Part shown: piece after piece, positions 52,500 to 61,096 of the stretch
Numbering within the stretch: the first letter of the stretch is position 1
Layout: every line of letters begins with the position of its first letter
Assembly (NCBI RefSeq): GCF_001557325.1
Contig: NZ_LSJS01000214.1
Coordinates: 1-61,112, forward strand
Length of the DNA stretch: 61,112 nucleotides
Origin: Erythrobacter donghaensis
GTDB lineage: Bacteria > Pseudomonadota > Alphaproteobacteria > Sphingomonadales > Sphingomonadaceae
Direction of reading: 5' to 3'
Made by a program: the position numbers and the translations under genes
The notes under the pieces: model-generated
Database searches by the model: none
What the model was told of the DNA's origin: nothing
Seen by the model: only the letters and a program-made list of their open reading frames with translations

Positions 52500-55400
52500 C
52501 CCGGAACCTCGGCGCGTTCCAAGAGGCGCGGAAGGTGGAACTGGATGGCGGTTTCGAGGAACGACGGCTCGCGCTCGACCAGCGGGCCGCGGATGTAGCG
52601 CGGCTCATGGGCGTACCCGTTGCTGACCGACACAACCGCGAGGATGAACTTTTCAGGCTCGTGCAGCGAGGTGATGATCTCCTGCCGCGTGATCATCACG
52701 TTGTCGGCGCCATCAATCCGTCCCTTGACCTCAATGAAGCGCAGATGCCCGGTCGTTGGATCGTGCGAGGCGATGTCATAGCCGATCTTCTGCATCGAGA
52801 CATCGGTGGGCGTGTTGCCCAGCGTCCGCTCGGCCGCCATCACCGCCTCCATCGCCGCCAGCTCGATGGCCCGGCGCGCGGCCGGATCTTCCGAGAAATG
52901 GTTGCCGATGGGCGCTGCGTTCTGCGCGTCGAGGAGGCCGCGCGGGATCACGACCATGCCGCCGCGAACCCGTGGCGGCTGCGAAGAAATGAACCGCTCC
53001 TTCTCCAGCTGGTCCATCCGCCGCTTCTGCCGCTCGGCGAGATCCTCGGCGCGGCGCTGCGCGTTCTGCCAGTTCAGCCGTGTCTTCTTGCCCGCCTTTT
53101 CCTCTTCCTTGAGTTCGAAGGCGCGCGAATCCCAGTAGTTGATCTCCTTCTTGAGCCGCGCGCGCACTTCCTGCTCGACCTTGTCGATCTCGGGCAGCCG
53201 CCGCGCCTTCACATCAGCAACATGGTGCTGCGCCAGCTCGACCGTCGCGAACCGGATTGCGGTCTTTTCAAGATCGGTGGTGAGCCAGCCCTCGTCGAGC
53301 TGTCCGCGCACCGCTGCGACCTCTTCCGGGGTGGCAGGTCGAAGGTTGAGGTGCGGCGCGATCCCGGCATTGGTTGCGTGGCCCGCCTTGTCGATTGCCG
53401 CGAACTGCAACTTTTGCGACAGCGTATGCGGCTTGCCGAGGCTGGTCAGTCGGCCATCCTGCACGCTGTGTTCGAGCAGGAATACCACTGACAGGGCTTC
53501 CCCCGCATCGGTGTCGTCGACCAGAATCGCGCCCTGGCGCATGATCTGCTCATACTGCTCGCGGATCAGGCTGATCACGGCTTCGAGCAGCGGATGGCCT
53601 GGGCACACGAACGCGGCAACGGGCTGCTGGTTGATCTTGTCCTTTTCGAAGCAGATCCGCTCATACTGCTTCTGGATCGGCGCGCCGGTCCCGATCTGGC
53701 GGTCCCGCTCCCGGATGCGGACCGGGACGTGAGAAATCTCCCACCGGCCTTCCTCCCGCCGCTTGATGCGTCCGCCCAGATGCTGGAAGGCCTCGACGAA
53801 GAAGCTCTGGATATGGTGCGGCTGTAGCCGCAACGCTTCGGCTCGCTCCATCTCGAGCCGCAGCTCTTCGACCCGGGCTTCGGGCATCGTGTCGTTGGTG
53901 AGCGCGCGGCGGCGCAGCAGTTCGAGCAGATGCGTCTGGTCAACCGCACCGTCGACCTGGCGGAACAGTCGGGCCTTGACCTCGTCCTGTTCGCCATACT
54001 GGATCGCCTGAAACAGAAGATCCTTGAGCGCTGTCCCTTCGAACAGCTCGCCCAGCACGTCATAGACGCGCCCGCCGAGTGCTTCGCGCGCAGCTTCGAG
54101 CTTTTCCAGCAGGCGAGCATAGACCTCGCCCTCGCGCGTGTCTGCAGCAACCAGATTCCACAGGTGGCACACTTCTGTCTGGCCAATACGGTGGATGCGG
54201 CCGAACCGCTGCTCGATCTTGTTCGGATTCCACGGCAGGTCATAGTTGACCATCAGGTGCCCGCGCTGAAGGTTGACGCCTTCGCCCGCCGCATCATTGG
54301 CGATCAGCACCAGCAGGTCCTTGTCCTGCATGAAACGCTCGACCACCTTGCGGCGCTCCTCGCGCGAAACCCCGCCATGGATGACGTCGACGGCCTCGGC
54401 ATTGCCGATGCGGGCACGCACCTTGTCGAGCAGATAATTTAGAGTGTCCTTGGGCTCGGTGAAAATGATGAGCTTGCGCCGGTTGCCAGCGGAATCGACC
54501 ATTAGATCGTCATCGAGGATCCGGTTGAGCTGGCTCCATTTGGTATCGACGCCCGAGCGCAGCACACCGAGCGCCATCGACTCCAAGCCCTTCAGCGTCT
54601 CGACCTCGAGTGCGAGCTGCTCGACGGTCTCGGCGGTCGTCGCCCCGGTCGAGATCAGGTCTTCGAGTTCATCGATCTCGTCCTGCCCATATTCATCAAT
54701 ATTGCCGAGGATGTCGGCATTGACCTTTGGGACGGCGAAGTCTGCGCGCCGACTGGCGTTGGCAAGGCGAGCTTCGCCAAGTTCTGTCTCAAGGCGCTCG
54801 CGGCGACGTTTCAGTGACTGGTAAATCGCAGCGGGGGATGACGCGAGACGCCGCTGCAGGATCTGCAGCGCGAAGCCGACATTGTTCCGCTTCTTGCCGT
54901 CGCCCTCGGCAAAACGCTGCACGCGGTTCATCTCGGTGCGCACATATTCGGTGACCGCCGTATAGAGCCCAGCCTCGCCCTCGGAGAGTTCATATTTGAC
55001 CGTGTAGGCCCGGCGCTCGGGGAACAGCGGGCGCCCGTCAAAACGCAGCAGCTCTTCCTTGGTCAGTCGCCGCATCATGTCGGCCGTGTCGGCATAATGC
55101 ACGCCGTCGCGGAACCGGCCCTCGAACCGGTCGCCGTCGAGCAGCGCCATGAACAGCTGGAAATCCTCTTCCTTGCCGTTGTGCGGGGTCGCCGACATCA
55201 GCAGGAGGTGGCGGCAGACCTGACCCAGCTTCTGGCCGACCTGGTAGCGGCGGGTATATTTGACATCGCCGCCGAAGTAGGTCGCCGACATGCGATGTGC
55301 TTCGTCGCAGATGATGAGGTCCCATTCGCGGGCGCTCATCAGCTTTTCCTGCAAATCCTCGTTGCGCGCGAGCACATCGAGCCGGACGATCAGCCGGTCG

Positions 55401-56005
55401 CGATCGGTGAACGGATTCCCCGAACGCGACGTCTCGATCATGTCGCGGGTTAGAATGTCGAACTCGAGGTTGAACTTCTGGCCAAGCTCGTCCTGCCATT
55501 GCTCGACCAGGCTGCCGGGTGCGACGATCAGGCAGCGTTCGAGATCGCTGCGCGCAATCAGCTCCTTGATCAGTAGCCCGGCCATGATCGTCTTGCCCGC
55601 GCCGGGATCGTCGGCGAGCAGGAAACGCAGCGGCTGGCGCGGCAGCATCTCGCCGTAGACCGCCGAAATCTGGTGGGGCAGCGGATCGACCAGACTGGTG
55701 TGGATGGCGAGATAGGGATCGAAATAATGCGCCAGCTTGATCCGGTTGGCCTCGGTCACCAGGCGCAGCAGTGCACCATCGGCATCGAAAGACCACGGAC
55801 GGCCATTCTGCTCGACCTCAAGGCGATGCTCGTCATCGCGATAGAGGACGGCTTCGGCGACGGTGCCGTTGGGATCGCGGTACACGACGTTGATCGCCTG
55901 ATCGCCGATCCAGTCGACCGAAATCACGTGGACGGGCTGGCTCGAGGCGACGCCGCGCACCGATGCACCGTTCTTGATCTCTTCGAGTTTCGCCCCCATC
56001 GGCAC
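52496..56005 (-). CDS. SNF2-type helicase with DUF3883-like C-terminus (BrxHII/DrmD-like)
   Basis: A protein of 1169 residues. Walker A is FLLADDPGAGKTIMAGLL (about 128-145), motif II ICDEAHRMS (DEAH, 234-237), motif III LLLMSATPHNG and motif VI KIEQRFGRIHRIGQTE. The C-terminal ~110 residues include IGYDIASHDPTTGHLRFIEVKGR, the DUF3883/restriction-like pattern with an EVK. Helicases of this layout are BrxHII in BREX type 3 and DrmD in DISARM. It probably remodels or translocates phage DNA. Second gene of the operon, 20 bases after the WYL regulator; its end overlaps the next gene. Confidence 0.88.
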   Translation of the reverse strand: MPMGAKLEEIKNGASVRGVASSQPVHVISVDWIGDQAINVVYRDPNGTVAEAVLYRDDEHRLEVEQNGRPWSFDADGALLRLVTEANRIKLAHYFDPYLAIHTSLVDPLPHQISAVYGEMLPRQPLRFLLADDPGAGKTIMAGLLIKELIARSDLERCLIVAPGSLVEQWQDELGQKFNLEFDILTRDMIETSRSGNPFTDRDRLIVRLDVLARNEDLQEKLMSAREWDLIICDEAHRMSATYFGGDVKYTRRYQVGQKLGQVCRHLLLMSATPHNGKEEDFQLFMALLDGDRFEGRFRDGVHYADTADMMRRLTKEELLRFDGRPLFPERRAYTVKYELSEGEAGLYTAVTEYVRTEMNRVQRFAEGDGKKRNNVGFALQILQRRLASSPAAIYQSLKRRRERLETELGEARLANASRRADFAVPKVNADILGNIDEYGQDEIDELEDLISTGATTAETVEQLALEVETLKGLESMALGVLRSGVDTKWSQLNRILDDDLMVDSAGNRRKLIIFTEPKDTLNYLLDKVRARIGNAEAVDVIHGGVSREERRKVVERFMQDKDLLVLIANDAAGEGVNLQRGHLMVNYDLPWNPNKIEQRFGRIHRIGQTEVCHLWNLVAADTREGEVYARLLEKLEAAREALGGRVYDVLGELFEGTALKDLLFQAIQYGEQDEVKARLFRQVDGAVDQTHLLELLRRRALTNDTMPEARVEELRLEMERAEALRLQPHHIQSFFVEAFQHLGGRIKRREEGRWEISHVPVRIRERDRQIGTGAPIQKQYERICFEKDKINQQPVAAFVCPGHPLLEAVISLIREQYEQIMRQGAILVDDTDAGEALSVVFLLEHSVQDGRLTSLGKPHTLSQKLQFAAIDKAGHATNAGIAPHLNLRPATPEEVAAVRGQLDEGWLTTDLEKTAIRFATVELAQHHVADVKARRLPEIDKVEQEVRARLKKEINYWDSRAFELKEEEKAGKKTRLNWQNAQRRAEDLAERQKRRMDQLEKERFISSQPPRVRGGMVVIPRGLLDAQNAAPIGNHFSEDPAARRAIELAAMEAVMAAERTLGNTPTDVSMQKIGYDIASHDPTTGHLRFIEVKGRIDGADNVMITRQEIITSLHEPEKFILAVVSVSNGYAHEPRYIRGPLVEREPSFLETAIQFHLPRLLERAEVPG

Positions 56006-56025
56006 TACCGTCCCCTACCTACGCT

Positions 56026-56889
56026 CTAAAGGTGAAACTCGGCGCGCTCCAGCGCCGCCAGCGTTTCCTTGCGATTTACATTGACGATATGCTGGCTCCG
56101 CGAACTGCGCTTCGCCGCATCATCAAGCAAACCGAGCCTTTTCAATACATAAAACAACATTGCATAGCGCACAGAAAGTACCGTTGTGCCGATTTCAAGG
56201 CCATAATCCTTGGCGACAACTTTCTTTTGACCTTCGGTCAGGTCAGGATGTGGGCCGACGACAACATCGAAATAGTCGTTCCACAGCCAGTCGTGCTCGC
56301 CGGATTGGCCGGGTTCGCTCTTTTCTCCCACTTCGAGAATTCGGGGAAGCAGGAAGTCCTTAAACTTCGTCTCTACGTGGCAAAATGCGCGAACGTGCCA
56401 GCGAAAGCCGTCATAGCCAAAGGCGTGCGGCGTCATCCGCCGCCAGATCGGGTCAGGCCGGGCACTGTTCATTGACTGGTACAGCACATCGATCGACTGG
56501 TTTTCGCGCACGGCTTCGAGAACCCTGCGCAGGATACCGATGTCGATTTCGCGCTTCGGCGTAAGCGCGACGTCCGCACTGGGCATGGCCGCAATCCACG
56601 ATTCGCTGGTCGGCAACATTCCTTCCGCCACCGCACGCAGCTGCGAGAGATATTTATAGGGATCAGGATCAAGGAATCGCAGCACGAAGGCATGGGCCGC
56701 GACGTATCGCTTCGCCCGCGTGTCGTAGAGCATGTTGCCCGGCGCACGCGCCTGATAAAGCGCCAGATCCTTCGAGGCCTGCGGCGTCGAAACCCCGAAA
56801 CAATCGATGATATCGGCGCGGTTGATCGTGCCCTCCCAGAAAAGGCGGAACTCGATAAATTCCAGTCTTTGCTCGACACCCCAGCGCAC
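56026..56889 (-). CDS. WYL-domain transcriptional regulator (BrxR/CapW-like)
   Basis: A 287-residue protein from GTG 56889. It has an N-terminal winged HTH (VEQRLEFIEFRLFWEGTINRADIIDCFGVSTPQASKDLALYQ, quoted in part), a WYL domain (FGYDGFRWHVRAFCHVETKFKDFLLPRI) and a C-terminal WCX-like region. This layout is that of BrxR (BREX) and CapW (CBASS), homodimeric repressors thought to release their operons on phage infection by sensing a ligand in the WYL pocket. It is the first gene of the helicase operon and divergent from the CBASS operon, so it may control both from the shared promoter region at 56890-56988. Confidence 0.9.
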   Translation of the reverse strand: MRWGVEQRLEFIEFRLFWEGTINRADIIDCFGVSTPQASKDLALYQARAPGNMLYDTRAKRYVAAHAFVLRFLDPDPYKYLSQLRAVAEGMLPTSESWIAAMPSADVALTPKREIDIGILRRVLEAVRENQSIDVLYQSMNSARPDPIWRRMTPHAFGYDGFRWHVRAFCHVETKFKDFLLPRILEVGEKSEPGQSGEHDWLWNDYFDVVVGPHPDLTEGQKKVVAKDYGLEIGTTVLSVRYAMLFYVLKRLGLLDDAAKRSSRSQHIVNVNRKETLAALERAEFHL

Positions 56890-56913
56890 CTTGGCGACTC
56901 TCCATCCGTATAG

Positions 56914-56955
56914 AAACTATGCGAACATTGACGTTCTATGAGAATAGTTTATATG
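56914..56955 (+). promoter_or_regulatory. Shared promoter/operator between the two defence operons
   Basis: The 99-base gap is AT-rich relative to its flanks. AAACTAT (56914-56920) and ATAGTTT (56944-56950) form a perfect inverted repeat 23 bases apart; CTATGNGAA occurs as a direct repeat at 56917-56925 and 56936-56944. Within it is a sigma-70-like promoter for the CBASS operon, TTGACG (56928-56933) - 16 bases - TATATG (56950-56955). The divergent WYL regulator is the expected binder. Confidence 0.6.
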
Positions 56956-56988
56956 CGGTTTACGAGAGTCGAGTCAAGGAGATGAAGC

Positions 56989-57225
56989 GTGGCAGACCGG
57001 TACGTGACGAAGCATCCGAACGGATGGGCGGTAAAAGCGGCGGGCGCGCAGCGCGCCAGCAGCGTGCATTCAACCCAGCGCTCGGCAGAGCAGGCCGCCA
57101 AGCAGACGGTGCGCAACCTCGGCGGCGGCGAGGTCCGTATCCAGGAGCGTGACGGCCGCTGGCGCGATTCGGACACGGTAGCGCCCGGCAACGATCCGAT
57201 GCCGCCGCGCGACAACAAGCACTGA
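56989..57225 (+). CDS. DUF2188 family protein (CBASS operon, 78 residues)
   Basis: Starts at GTG 56989 with AAGGAG 6 bases upstream. The sequence ADRYVTKHPNGWAVKAAGAQRASSV, then TQRSAEQAAKQTVRNLGGGEVRIQERDGRW (quoted in part) fits DUF2188, a small beta-alpha family that also occurs beside CBASS effectors. No catalytic motif; function unknown. It is followed after 17 bases by the patatin gene and led by the TTGACG-TATATG promoter. It may be an accessory or immunity-type partner of the operon. Confidence 0.85.
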   Translation: MADRYVTKHPNGWAVKAAGAQRASSVHSTQRSAEQAAKQTVRNLGGGEVRIQERDGRWRDSDTVAPGNDPMPPRDNKH

Positions 57226-57242
57226 GCGAAGGACTGGGGGCA

Positions 57243-58214
57243 GTGAAGCGCATCCTGACCATCGATGGCGGCGGCATTCGGGGCACGTTCCCGGCAGCCT
57301 TTCTTGCCAATCTCGAACAGGACCTGGAGCAGCCGATCGGGCGCTATTTCGACCTGATCGCTGGCACATCGACGGGCGGGATCATTGCCATCGGCCTCGC
57401 CCTGGGGCTGCGCGCCGCCGACATTTTGCGCCTCTACGAAGAGGAAGGCCCGGCGATTTTTGCTCAGAGCCGGAAAGGCTTCCTTGGCTGGCTCGAACGC
57501 CATCTGCGGACCGGTCGCTGGGCCTTTTGGGGTCCGAAATACAGCGCAGAGCCGCTGCGCAAGGCTCTTCACGGAGTCCTCGGCGACCGGCTGCTGGGCG
57601 AAGCGCAGACCCGGCTCGTGATCCCGGCCTGGCATCCCCAGACCCAGGGCGTCTATGTCTTCAAAACTGCGCATCATCCCCGCCTGCAGACCGACTGCCG
57701 CGAGCTGGCAATCGATGCTGCCATGGCGACGGCGGCCGCGCCGACCTATTTCGCCCAGCATGTGACAGCCAATGATGTCGGACTGGTCGATGGTGGCCTC
57801 TGGGCCAACAACCCTGCCGGGCTCGCTGTCGTCGAAGCCATTGGTACGCTTGGCTGGCCTGCCGATCAGCTCAACGTCCTGAGCGTTGGCTGTCTCGACG
57901 ATATCAAGACCCTGCGCGCCGCCTATGGTGCGGCGAGGATCGCACCGCAGCTTTCGAGCATTTTCATGGCGGGCCAATCGCATGGTTCACTCGGCATCGC
58001 CAGGATCCTGACCGGCGACGAGCATGTGCGTCGCGCCGTGTTCCGTGTCAGTCAGCCGGTCCCTGACGGTTTCTACTCGCTCGACGACACCCGCCGCATT
58101 CGCAGCCTCAAGGACCGCGCCTTCGCCGAAGCCCGTGTCCAGAAGCCGATCCTCCAACCCTATTTCTTCGGCACGCCCGCCGACGAATTCACTCCCTGTC
58201 ACAAGGTGCCCTGA
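57243..58214 (+). CDS. capV: Patatin-like phospholipase CBASS effector CapV
   Basis: A 323-residue protein. GTG start with GGGGGCA upstream. It has the patatin oxyanion motif DGGGIRG (8-14), nucleophile GTSTG (Ser43) and catalytic Asp in VDGGLWANNP (Asp183). CapV is activated by a cyclic dinucleotide made by the CD-NTase and degrades the inner-membrane lipids, killing the infected cell. It is directly followed by the CD-NTase gene (1-base overlap, TGATG). Confidence 0.93.
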   Translation: MKRILTIDGGGIRGTFPAAFLANLEQDLEQPIGRYFDLIAGTSTGGIIAIGLALGLRAADILRLYEEEGPAIFAQSRKGFLGWLERHLRTGRWAFWGPKYSAEPLRKALHGVLGDRLLGEAQTRLVIPAWHPQTQGVYVFKTAHHPRLQTDCRELAIDAAMATAAAPTYFAQHVTANDVGLVDGGLWANNPAGLAVVEAIGTLGWPADQLNVLSVGCLDDIKTLRAAYGAARIAPQLSSIFMAGQSHGSLGIARILTGDEHVRRAVFRVSQPVPDGFYSLDDTRRIRSLKDRAFAEARVQKPILQPYFFGTPADEFTPCHKVP

Positions 58215-59464
58215 TGACTGTTCATGACAAGCGGCTGGCCAGGTCGCACGACGATATCCTCGAAGCGATCGCTGCCGCGCTCGACATCCCGCCCGCCAAG
58301 TTCGAAGAGGCCAAGGAGCGGTACGAGGCGCTTGGCGGCTGGCTCGACCGGCCCGAATCCACTCTTGCGGATCTCGATCCGGCCATCTCACCGCACGGGT
58401 CGTTTCTTCTGGGAACGGTCACCCGCCCGTTGACCGACGCGGACGAATATGACGTCGATCTGGTTTGCCGCGTCAACGGGTCCAAAGCCGCGCTTACCCA
58501 GAAGCAGCTCAAGGATGCGGTCGGTCACGAGGTCGCGCTCTATGCGCGGGCACGCAACATGGCCCATCCGGACGAGCGCCGTCGTTGCTGGACGCTCAAC
58601 TATGCCGAAGGTGCGCAGTTCCACATGGATGTCCTGCCGGCGCTGCCTGATGCGCAGCGCTATCAGATGCAGTTGCGGGCCAAGGGATTCGGCACGCTGG
58701 CATCGGATGGCGACCTCAGCGGCCACGCGATCGCGATTACCGACAACCAGCGCAGCGACTATGCGGTGATCTCGGATGACTGGCTGCAGAGCAACCCTTA
58801 CGGCTACGCCGCCTGGTTTCGGAGCCGGATGCGGGTGCGGTTGAGTGAGGCCAAGCGGTCGTTCGCAGCACGCGAGCGCATCACCGCAAGTGTCGACGAA
58901 ATCCCCGACTACAAGGTCCGCACCCCGCTTCAGCAGGCAATCCAGCTCCTGAAGCGCCACCGCGACTGCATGTTTGCCGAGGATGGCGAGCACAAGCCGA
59001 TCTCGATCATCATCACGACGCTGGCGGCGCATGCCTATAACGAGGAAACCTCGCTGTCAGCGGCGCTTCAGACCATCCTGACCAACATGCACCTTTACAT
59101 TGAGGAGCGTGACGGGATTGCTTGGGTGCCCAACCCCGTGAACCCGGTCGAAAACTTCGCCGACAAATGGCCCGAAGAGCCCATCAAGCGGGACAATTTT
59201 CTCCGCTGGCTCGCCCAGGCCCGGCAGGACTTCGCCCAGTATCTGCGGGCCAGCCCCTTCGATACCGTTCCCGCCGAGCTGCAACGGCGCCTTGGCCCGA
59301 CGCTCGTGAAACGCGCCGTTGCCAGCGTCATGTCGGACGAGGCTGCCATTGGCGCGCCGGCACTGCTGCTGGGCGCCGGGCACGATGCCGATCTGGAGCG
59401 CGCCCGCCGCGCGGTCGACGACGTGCAGCGCAGCGGTTCGCAGTCCCGCCCCTGGGTGCGCTGA
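58214..59464 (+). CDS. cdnTase: CD-NTase (cyclic oligonucleotide synthase) of CBASS
   Basis: A 416-residue nucleotidyltransferase. The Gly-Ser motif and catalytic acids are visible: PHGSFLLGTVTRPL, then DEYDVDLVC (D-x-D) and a third acidic position in AQFHMDVLPAL. Helical C-terminal region with PLQQAIQLLKRHRD as usual for OAS-like enzymes. It makes a cyclic di- or trinucleotide, whose identity cannot be read from sequence; CapV neighbours usually use cGAMP. Its C-terminus is the likely target of the E2-like protein encoded 10 bases downstream. Confidence 0.92.
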   Translation: MTVHDKRLARSHDDILEAIAAALDIPPAKFEEAKERYEALGGWLDRPESTLADLDPAISPHGSFLLGTVTRPLTDADEYDVDLVCRVNGSKAALTQKQLKDAVGHEVALYARARNMAHPDERRRCWTLNYAEGAQFHMDVLPALPDAQRYQMQLRAKGFGTLASDGDLSGHAIAITDNQRSDYAVISDDWLQSNPYGYAAWFRSRMRVRLSEAKRSFAARERITASVDEIPDYKVRTPLQQAIQLLKRHRDCMFAEDGEHKPISIIITTLAAHAYNEETSLSAALQTILTNMHLYIEERDGIAWVPNPVNPVENFADKWPEEPIKRDNFLRWLAQARQDFAQYLRASPFDTVPAELQRRLGPTLVKRAVASVMSDEAAIGAPALLLGAGHDADLERARRAVDDVQRSGSQSRPWVR

Positions 59465-59474
59465 GGGGGTTCAC

Positions 59475-60149
59475 TTGCTGAGACTGTCCGAGGTCGAAGG
59501 CGCAATCGGCTTCGACCAACCCGGTCTTCGCGCCTCGCGGCATGATGGCGGGATCGTGATCGAAGGAACCTTTGTCGTCACCGACGGCAGTCCCGGATGT
59601 GACCCGCAAGGTCCGCTGGCCAGCTATGCGGTGAGAATCGAGCTGTCATCGGCCTATCCGCGCATCGAACCGCGCGTGTTCGAAACCGGTGGGCGCATTA
59701 CCCGCGATCCCGATCACCATATCAACGGTGATGGCGATTGCTGCGTGACGGTCTGGGAAAACTGGCTGGCGACCGCGAGCGACACCGGCATCGCAGCCTA
59801 TCTTTCCGGCCCCTTGCGAGAATATTTCCTTGGGCAGTTCTGGTTCGAAAAGACCGGCAGCTGGCCTTTCGGCGAGCGCGCGCACGGCTTGGAGGGCATG
59901 GAAGAAGCCTATGCCGACGCACTCGGCATCGCCAACCGGCGCAAGGACATTCTCTATCACCTGCGAATACTGAGACTACCGAGGCCGAAAGGCCATTGGC
60001 CCTGTCCTTGCGGCAGCGCACAGCCCTTGCGCGCCTGTCACGAGGCCGATTTGTGGGCCCTGCATCGCCGCATTCCGCCATACCTGGCACGCGCCATGTT
60101 GGCGCGTCTGCAGCCGCGCAAAGGCGAATTGTGCAAGGGAGGCTTCTAG
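59475..60149 (+). CDS. E2-like protein with C-terminal SEC-C-type zinc motif (type II-short CBASS)
   Basis: A 224-residue protein. I chose TTG 59475, 10 bases after the CD-NTase stop, with GAGGGGG upstream; the longer reading overlaps the CD-NTase. The E2/RWD-like part has SAYPRIEPRVFETGGRITRDPDHHINGDGDCCVTV (quoted in part), where Cys89 or Cys90 is the probable catalytic Cys. Near the end, WPCPCGSAQPLRACH is a SEC-C-like zinc motif. In type II-short CBASS an E2 alone attaches or primes the CD-NTase. No E1 or JAB protease is encoded here. Confidence 0.82.
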   Translation: MLRLSEVEGAIGFDQPGLRASRHDGGIVIEGTFVVTDGSPGCDPQGPLASYAVRIELSSAYPRIEPRVFETGGRITRDPDHHINGDGDCCVTVWENWLATASDTGIAAYLSGPLREYFLGQFWFEKTGSWPFGERAHGLEGMEEAYADALGIANRRKDILYHLRILRLPRPKGHWPCPCGSAQPLRACHEADLWALHRRIPPYLARAMLARLQPRKGELCKGGF

Positions 60150-60325
60150 CCGCAGTTGGGGAAAGCCTTCCCCTGCCGCCGAGCCCGGTCCGGTCTCGGC
60201 GGACCCCTTCAAGCGGGACTGCCGCCCCGCAACGCCTCGCCAGAGCGAGAGTGCGTCCCGACAATCCGTGACGGATAAAGAGCGGCGAGAGAGGCTTGCC
60301 GCGGTCCGTCGCGGAGTTTCATGCG

Positions 60326-61096
60326 ATGGCATCTCGAACTGCATCGCGTCCGTCCACCGGGCGCGCCAACCTCTACCAGCAGATCACCGACCGGATCATT
60401 GCCGACCTCGAGGCCGGGCGCGTGCCCTGGGTCCAGCCATGGACCAGCACCCAGGCGGGCGTTGGTATGCCGCACAATGCGGTCAGCCAGCGGGCTTACA
60501 GCGGCATCAATATTCTGGCCTTGTGGGATGCGGTCGTTTCCAACGGCTATTCGGGCCACGCCTTCCTCACCTTCCGGCAAGCATCGGTCCTCGGCGGCAC
60601 CGTGCGGCGCGGCGAGCACGGCGTGTCGATCATCTATACACGGCGGTTCGTACCCGGCTCGGAGCAACGCCGTGCAGCTGCCGAGGGACGCGATCCGGTC
60701 GGGGGCATCCCGTTCCTCCGCACGTTCACGGTGTTCTCGGTCGATCAGTGCGAGGGTCTCCCCGAACATGTCTGCGTCCCGCCGCCGCCCGTGCCCGCTG
60801 GGCTCGTCCTGCCCCAGGCGGATGCGCTGATCCGCGCGACTGGCGCAGATTTCCGGATCGGCGGCGCCTCGGCCTATTACAGCCCGGCGCATGACTTCGT
60901 GGCCGTGCCCCGGCCCGACGATTTTCACGATCCGGTCAACTGGCACCGCACGGCTTTCCACGAGCTGGGGCATTGGACCGGCCATCGCAGCCGCCTCGAT
61001 CGCGACCAGACAGGTGCGTTCGGGTCGAAGGACTATGGGCGCGAAGAGTTGGTCGCGTTATCTGGACAGTCTGCACCGCATGGCACTTTGCAGTAG
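60326..61096 (+). CDS. ardC: ArdC-family antirestriction protein, reading frame disturbed at its end
   Basis: Starts at ATG 60326; an upstream TTG (60296) is less likely. The N-terminal ssDNA-binding domain is NLYQQITDRIIADLEAGRVPWVQPW, then FLTFRQASVLGGTVRRGEHGVSI; the C-terminal zincin-like part has the intact motif AFHELGHWTGHRSRLDRD (quoted in part). ArdC helps incoming DNA escape restriction. The family pattern breaks after YGREELVA (about 61055): the next residues LSGQSAPHGTLQ and a stop are not ArdC-like. Relatives run on for another ~50-100 residues. An insertion element or other breakpoint is likely there. Confidence 0.85.
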   Translation: MASRTASRPSTGRANLYQQITDRIIADLEAGRVPWVQPWTSTQAGVGMPHNAVSQRAYSGINILALWDAVVSNGYSGHAFLTFRQASVLGGTVRRGEHGVSIIYTRRFVPGSEQRRAAAEGRDPVGGIPFLRTFTVFSVDQCEGLPEHVCVPPPPVPAGLVLPQADALIRATGADFRIGGASAYYSPAHDFVAVPRPDDFHDPVNWHRTAFHELGHWTGHRSRLDRDQTGAFGSKDYGREELVALSGQSAPHGTLQ

